This document shows positions 12,801-15,600 of a stretch of DNA of 15,600 bases, piece after piece (position 1 is the first letter of the stretch; each line of letters starts with the position of its first letter). Both the position numbers and the translations under genes were made by a program. A model generated the notes under the pieces. It made no database searches, was not told the DNA's origin, and saw only the letters and a list, made by a program, of their open reading frames with translations. The stretch comes from CAYHZL01 sp964361075 (GTDB taxonomy: Bacteria > Bacteroidota > Ignavibacteria > UBA10030 > UBA8401): NCBI GenBank assembly GCA_964361075.1, contig CAYHZL010000074.1, positions 1-15,600 of the forward strand, given 5' to 3'.

Positions 12801-15170
12801 ATAGAAATGAATTCCTTCCCCGCCAATCGGGGCAGGACGTACATAATTATTAAAAACATAATTATTGACAGTTTTAAAACTTTCAATTTGTCCGGAAGTG
12901 TTTGGATCGCCACCGGTGAAAAATAGATATCGTTTATTCCATTCACTATTTTGTGTTGTCGTGTATGTTTGTACGCGGTGTAAATATTGTGTTACTTCTC
13001 CAACAGTATTAACAGGCAGGCGACCAACATACATTTGAGGAATATTGGAGAGCGAATCATACGTAACAAGCATTGGATCGCTGACAGGATAACCGAACGA
13101 TGGGACATAATTTTGCGCTTTTGTATTTCCATAGACAAATTTATAATCGTACGAAGCGTCGCCAAGAAGAAAAAGGAAAGAAGGAATTGGTGAATTCCAT
13201 GTTGTTGTACTCTTAAAATAATCTCTCATCGCTTCGGCAGTCGGGTATCCATACCCGAATTCATCAAAAATATCTTCAACATCAATCAAACGAGTCGTCA
13301 TCCTTTTTGTCGCTGCCACATATTGACGATATTGTTCCGCTTCAGAAATAAATTTTCCATGTGTAACAACAAGGTAATCGGTTTGATGTTTATCTGCGGA
13401 AATATTTGCAAACTGTTTTACTTTTTTAATGACCGGAGTTAATAGACGGGCATTTGTGATGGCAATGTATTGTTCTTGCGGACCAACTGTATCAGCAAAC
13501 GTAACTGTGTATGGCGCAGAAACAGAAAAAGAAATATTGTTGATTTTTTCTATGACAGGTTTAATTTTGTAAATGGCAATATCTTGTGAAGAAAAATTTG
13601 AAATCTGTACAGAACGAACAGTGCGCAAAGTAAGATTTCGAAAATCAAATAAGAGAGAATCGTTAATAGCTTTCAACTGGCGCGGATATTCAACTTCTAA
13701 CCAATCGGGAATTATCCAATTCACTGTTGTTGCAGATGTTGGTTTTGAATATACCCCAACAGTATTGTTTCCATTCACTAAAACAGAAACCGGCTCTGCA
13801 CCGGAAACAACAGCTTCACCGTAACGATGTATTGTTGTTACACCAAGATCATTACCGCTATTGATGCGCACAGAAACACTATGCGCATTCACATCAACAT
13901 TCGCTCCCCAACTCACGAACTTTGCATACGCACGCGCGCTGTCTCCATTTGTAGCAACATCACTCACACTAAATGGCTGACTAAGATTTCCATTCGCTGC
14001 AACAAATCCCCATCCCCACATATCGTGTGAAGTCCACAACGGATTTTGTTGCATCACAATATCGCCGCCGGCAAACTGTACAAATGAATTTGATTCGAGA
14101 TGTCGGAAATCTGTGTACGCCCGTAATGTTTCGGCTGTTTGTGCAACAACAGGATTCGATGACATACGTAATCCGTTCGTTACTCCAAATGTGAGCCAAT
14201 ACATTGTTGAATCAGTGTAGCGGTTGAGATATTCGTTATACTCCTGCGTTCCGGTTGTGATAGTCCGATGCTTACCTGTGTAATTTTTTAGCGCCGGAAA
14301 TTCCAAATAATCTGTTGTGTTAAATACTCCGTCACTTTCGCCTTTTACATATAATGGAATTTCAGTTCCATTTGTGAATAATTGAATTGTGCGCGGGTCA
14401 GCATTCAACAATGCGGAAAAAGCTGTTTGTAATTGTTGATATGTAAAACGATATAACCCATCTTGAGCAACAGCCATTTTTAGATATTGTGCTGAAGCAT
14501 TAAACCATGATGTTGCAGTAAATGGCAATACATTATTTTCGTAAGGAACAGCATCATCATAATTAATAATCATATCACGAAGCAGTGATTCAAAATGTTT
14601 GTCATTCTTATTTCTCACTTGCGCCGTTCGCAATGGTTGAACTAATGAAGATGAAACATTGAAATGAAGATTGATGTCGCTGATATATTGAAGTGTGTTC
14701 TGTTGCGCATCTATTATATAGGGTGAGATTTCAATGCGCGCAAGATAATAGCCGCGATAGTTTTCATACTTTGAGATTACAATATGCGGCGATGTGCTGA
14801 AAGAATTACGAAGAGATTGTTTAGTTTCGTACTGCCGCACAGTTCGAATAATAGAAGTATCATTATCTGCAATGATGATAGATGAATTTTCTAACAGGTT
14901 TGCAGGAAGATTTGTCGTTTCATATTTTTCAACAGAAACTTGAAGTTGTTGGTTCGGTTGAAGTGCAAAGTATAGAACATGTTTTGCTTCAGATACTTGC
15001 CCCTCTAATTCATTGTTCATCGGATTAAAACGGAGACGTAATTTCGTCATTAATTTATCGCCATCTATGCGTTCTACACTTCCCCAAGAGTGTTCAGAAT
15101 TCTTATTCTCGTCGGCAAGAGAAAGCAATGATGTACAGAACATCAACACATAGATGGAAACAAATTTCAT
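9825..15170 (-). CDS. Gingipain-fold (peptidase C25) T9SS protein, PorU2-like, with ILEI-like domain
   Basis: A 1781-aa exported protein. Residues 1-19 are a signal peptide. Residues about 225-300 (YLKMAVAQDGLYRFTYQQLQ; GTEIPLYV) match the segment that precedes the protease in PorU/PorU2-type T9SS proteins. The C25 caspase-like domain spans about 595-950; the likely catalytic pair is His823 in YIGHSG and Cys854 in DFGCSTG. CARDB/Ig-like regions follow at about 955-1065 and 1455-1685. Residues about 1225-1355 resemble the ILEI/FAM3 fold (FDLYNQ; FINQIQNG; GWRDSWAVIGKKG). The end, about 1690-1781 (NPFANNTSF to GIYFYRI), is a FlgD/T9SS-type domain. It is either an accessory sortase-like protease or a surface protease cargo. 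The ATG lies one base after the upstream glycosyltransferase stop (TGATATG), suggesting coupled translation. Confidence 0.85.
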   Translation of the reverse strand: MKFVSIYVLMFCTSLLSLADENKNSEHSWGSVERIDGDKLMTKLRLRFNPMNNELEGQVSEAKHVLYFALQPNQQLQVSVEKYETTNLPANLLENSSIIIADNDTSIIRTVRQYETKQSLRNSFSTSPHIVISKYENYRGYYLARIEISPYIIDAQQNTLQYISDINLHFNVSSSLVQPLRTAQVRNKNDKHFESLLRDMIINYDDAVPYENNVLPFTATSWFNASAQYLKMAVAQDGLYRFTYQQLQTAFSALLNADPRTIQLFTNGTEIPLYVKGESDGVFNTTDYLEFPALKNYTGKHRTITTGTQEYNEYLNRYTDSTMYWLTFGVTNGLRMSSNPVVAQTAETLRAYTDFRHLESNSFVQFAGGDIVMQQNPLWTSHDMWGWGFVAANGNLSQPFSVSDVATNGDSARAYAKFVSWGANVDVNAHSVSVRINSGNDLGVTTIHRYGEAVVSGAEPVSVLVNGNNTVGVYSKPTSATTVNWIIPDWLEVEYPRQLKAINDSLLFDFRNLTLRTVRSVQISNFSSQDIAIYKIKPVIEKINNISFSVSAPYTVTFADTVGPQEQYIAITNARLLTPVIKKVKQFANISADKHQTDYLVVTHGKFISEAEQYRQYVAATKRMTTRLIDVEDIFDEFGYGYPTAEAMRDYFKSTTTWNSPIPSFLFLLGDASYDYKFVYGNTKAQNYVPSFGYPVSDPMLVTYDSLSNIPQMYVGRLPVNTVGEVTQYLHRVQTYTTTQNSEWNKRYLFFTGGDPNTSGQIESFKTVNNYVFNNYVRPAPIGGEGIHFYKTTNPQSDFGPYTSQQIKDAIAAGGVFISYIGHSGTQTWDNSIGDPIQLQNTQGKFPLITDFGCSTGKFAEPQITSFSESFIIGSTSSVIGYIGNSALGFTSIAAQLPIEFYKKILHDSVLTIGKAHLQGKVAMALNNFSAVNSVMLYTNTLVGDPSIDLAVPFKPNLSVTPTNIRTQNIISEEMDSVAVTVAVMNFGSTISDSVDIYFQHRFNGQVIKNVILRRPIPLFSDSVKFFITVKKKSGEHSVQITLDSLNKISEISKLDNAAQKSIIVISTNFRVLQPIDRNSAAVSKIILLNPIVITNDTTRSVILEIDTTVSLNSPTRIFSRMGNLTTEFDISTLPLFPKGWIPTKRYWWKAKINTPSAMWTTGTFYQGGSSGNDIGQNDSLAWSENIFTATTMEVQSSALINAKIQSTQIVLRAISSGFLDGTFGVVELNGFNVLNNSFSRGHSIVVIDTANYSVLSKRTFDLYNQAANADSIVAFINQIQNGMFVVVVVIDEGSNNFSSSARNAYSLIGAKEASKLGWRDSWAVIGKKGAPAGTALEMYKSSTTGKAIVETTFTKIETSGTIVTPEIGPVAAWNTLTIQQALPNGSQSNVAVLGVKQNGGIDTLLSSTSSTINLQSVSAITYPKLKLKFSLQANPANQSPVLSSWNLGVTSPAELTTSPQFFSLSKKIIQEGELLNINFSIHNVGISRADSFSILLFTNDSGSNRVLQTYPVTSLNAGDSIQFQYQYNSKGRRGNNAFIVSIDPDSKVTELYKSNNILSIPYTVLPDTVKPLLDLTFNGVRVMDGDYVSATPEVSIKFYDNNTSSLTLNDTSNFKIQLNTKQVYFNDPSLIQFIPGSSTVRAEIKWKPTLPDGENVIRYFARDVSGNYSDTTSLLVNVSTDMQLKDVYNIPNPFANNTSFTFTLTVVPEEFRIKIFTVAGRVIQEFNIPPSSLNPGFNRIDWSGRDKDGDEIANGIYFYRIIVKNGDKQLYTTEKLVKMR

Positions 15171-15171
15171 A

Positions 15172-15558
15172 TCACAATTTTAGTTTTTGTTTTATTACAA
15201 GATAACAAAAATAGGGTATACCAACCAAATAACGATGCCAATAATATCGAGGATTTGAGCATAAACGGAAAAACCATTCGAGCCCGAGCACCTGAAAAAT
15301 CCTTGGTGCGCGTGAACGTGTCCGAGCAATATATCCAATTCCACCACCGACCATAAGACAAACACGAACCGATGATTTTAAATAATCCCGATGAAGTTGA
15401 ATCCATTCCATTTGTTTTTGCAATCCCATCCCAACGAAAAGGATATCGGGTGATGCATCTTTTATCATCTGCAATAGTGTAACATCATCATTATCAAAAT
15501 AACCATGATGGTAGCCGACACTATTTAATCCTGGATATTCATTCGCAACTGTACTGCT
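15172..15558 (-). CDS. WecG/TagA/CpsF-family glycosyltransferase, C-terminal part, 5' region disrupted
   Basis: The family transfers N-acetylmannosaminuronate-like or related sugars to undecaprenyl-linked intermediates in surface polysaccharide synthesis, at the inner membrane. About 128 residues are readable: ANEYPGLNSVGYHHGYF, SPDILFVGMGLQKQMEWI, MVGGGIGYIARTRSRAP and LGLEWFFRL match the C-terminal half of the family, which is normally about 240 aa. The frame is closed upstream by TGA at 15559-15561. The family-like FFEKVIFLL lies just beyond in another frame (about 15565-15591), so the gene is probably frameshifted or carries a sequence error. In-frame starts such as TTG at 15474 would discard conserved residues. 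It directly precedes the C25-family gene. Confidence 0.7.
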   Translation of the reverse strand, partial: SSTVANEYPGLNSVGYHHGYFDNDDVTLLQMIKDASPDILFVGMGLQKQMEWIQLHRDYLKSSVRVCLMVGGGIGYIARTRSRAPRIFQVLGLEWFFRLCSNPRYYWHRYLVGIPYFCYLVIKQKLKL

Positions 15559-15600
15559 TCAACAGGAAAATGACTTTTTCAAAAAATAATTTGGTGGAGT

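Noticed and set aside
15167..15406. 79-aa minus-strand reading frame overlapping the glycosyltransferase
   Set aside because: It is a different frame of the same DNA; the frame at 15172-15558 carries the family motifs.

Overview
The window looks like a chromosomal segment from an AT-rich, Gram-negative bacterium of the Bacteroidota/Chlorobi/Ignavibacteria type. The evidence is two large secreted proteins with C-terminal type IX secretion (T9SS) sorting domains (one with the NYPNPFNP-type motif common in Ignavibacteria-like genomes), a TonB-dependent receptor with an N-terminal carboxypeptidase-regulatory-like domain, and intergenic DNA crowded with short palindromes. No 16S rRNA or other marker gene is present, so the lineage is inferred.

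Left part, + strand (174-4043): the high-affinity phosphate transport genes pstC, pstA and pstB, followed after a repeat-rich 394-bp gap by phoU. pstS is not in the window and would be expected to the left. A strong hairpin at 4067-4104 separates phoU from the convergent minus-strand genes.

Middle part, - strand (9083 down to 4503): a 903-aa TonB-dependent receptor, an intrinsic terminator, then a 577-aa secreted T9SS cargo protein. The pair lies beside pst-phoU and may be an outer-membrane uptake pair; a link to phosphate is inference only. A small element (about 370 bp, 14-bp inverted termini, likely 5-bp target duplication) has inserted exactly at the cargo gene's stop codon. It carries a short gene resembling the N-terminal part of DUF1670 proteins, whose Shine-Dalgarno sequence is held in a three-way-junction leader.

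The intergenic stretch 9084-9824 contains an operator-like dyad, a tRNA 3'-end remnant, a GC-rich palindrome shared with the pstB-phoU gap, and a second small mobile element (327 bp, 19-bp inverted termini, TACAG duplication) inserted in a hairpin loop. That element contains a cluster of co-varying palindromes with an invariant core.

Right part, - strand (15600 down to 9825): the C-terminal part of a WecG/TagA/CpsF-type glycosyltransferase, apparently frame-disrupted, followed one base later by a 1781-aa gingipain-fold (peptidase C25, PorU2-like) protein. The latter carries an embedded ILEI/FAM3-like domain and a C-terminal T9SS/FlgD-like domain. A 26-bp sequence directly after its stop codon is repeated after the ancestral stop position of the 577-aa cargo gene.
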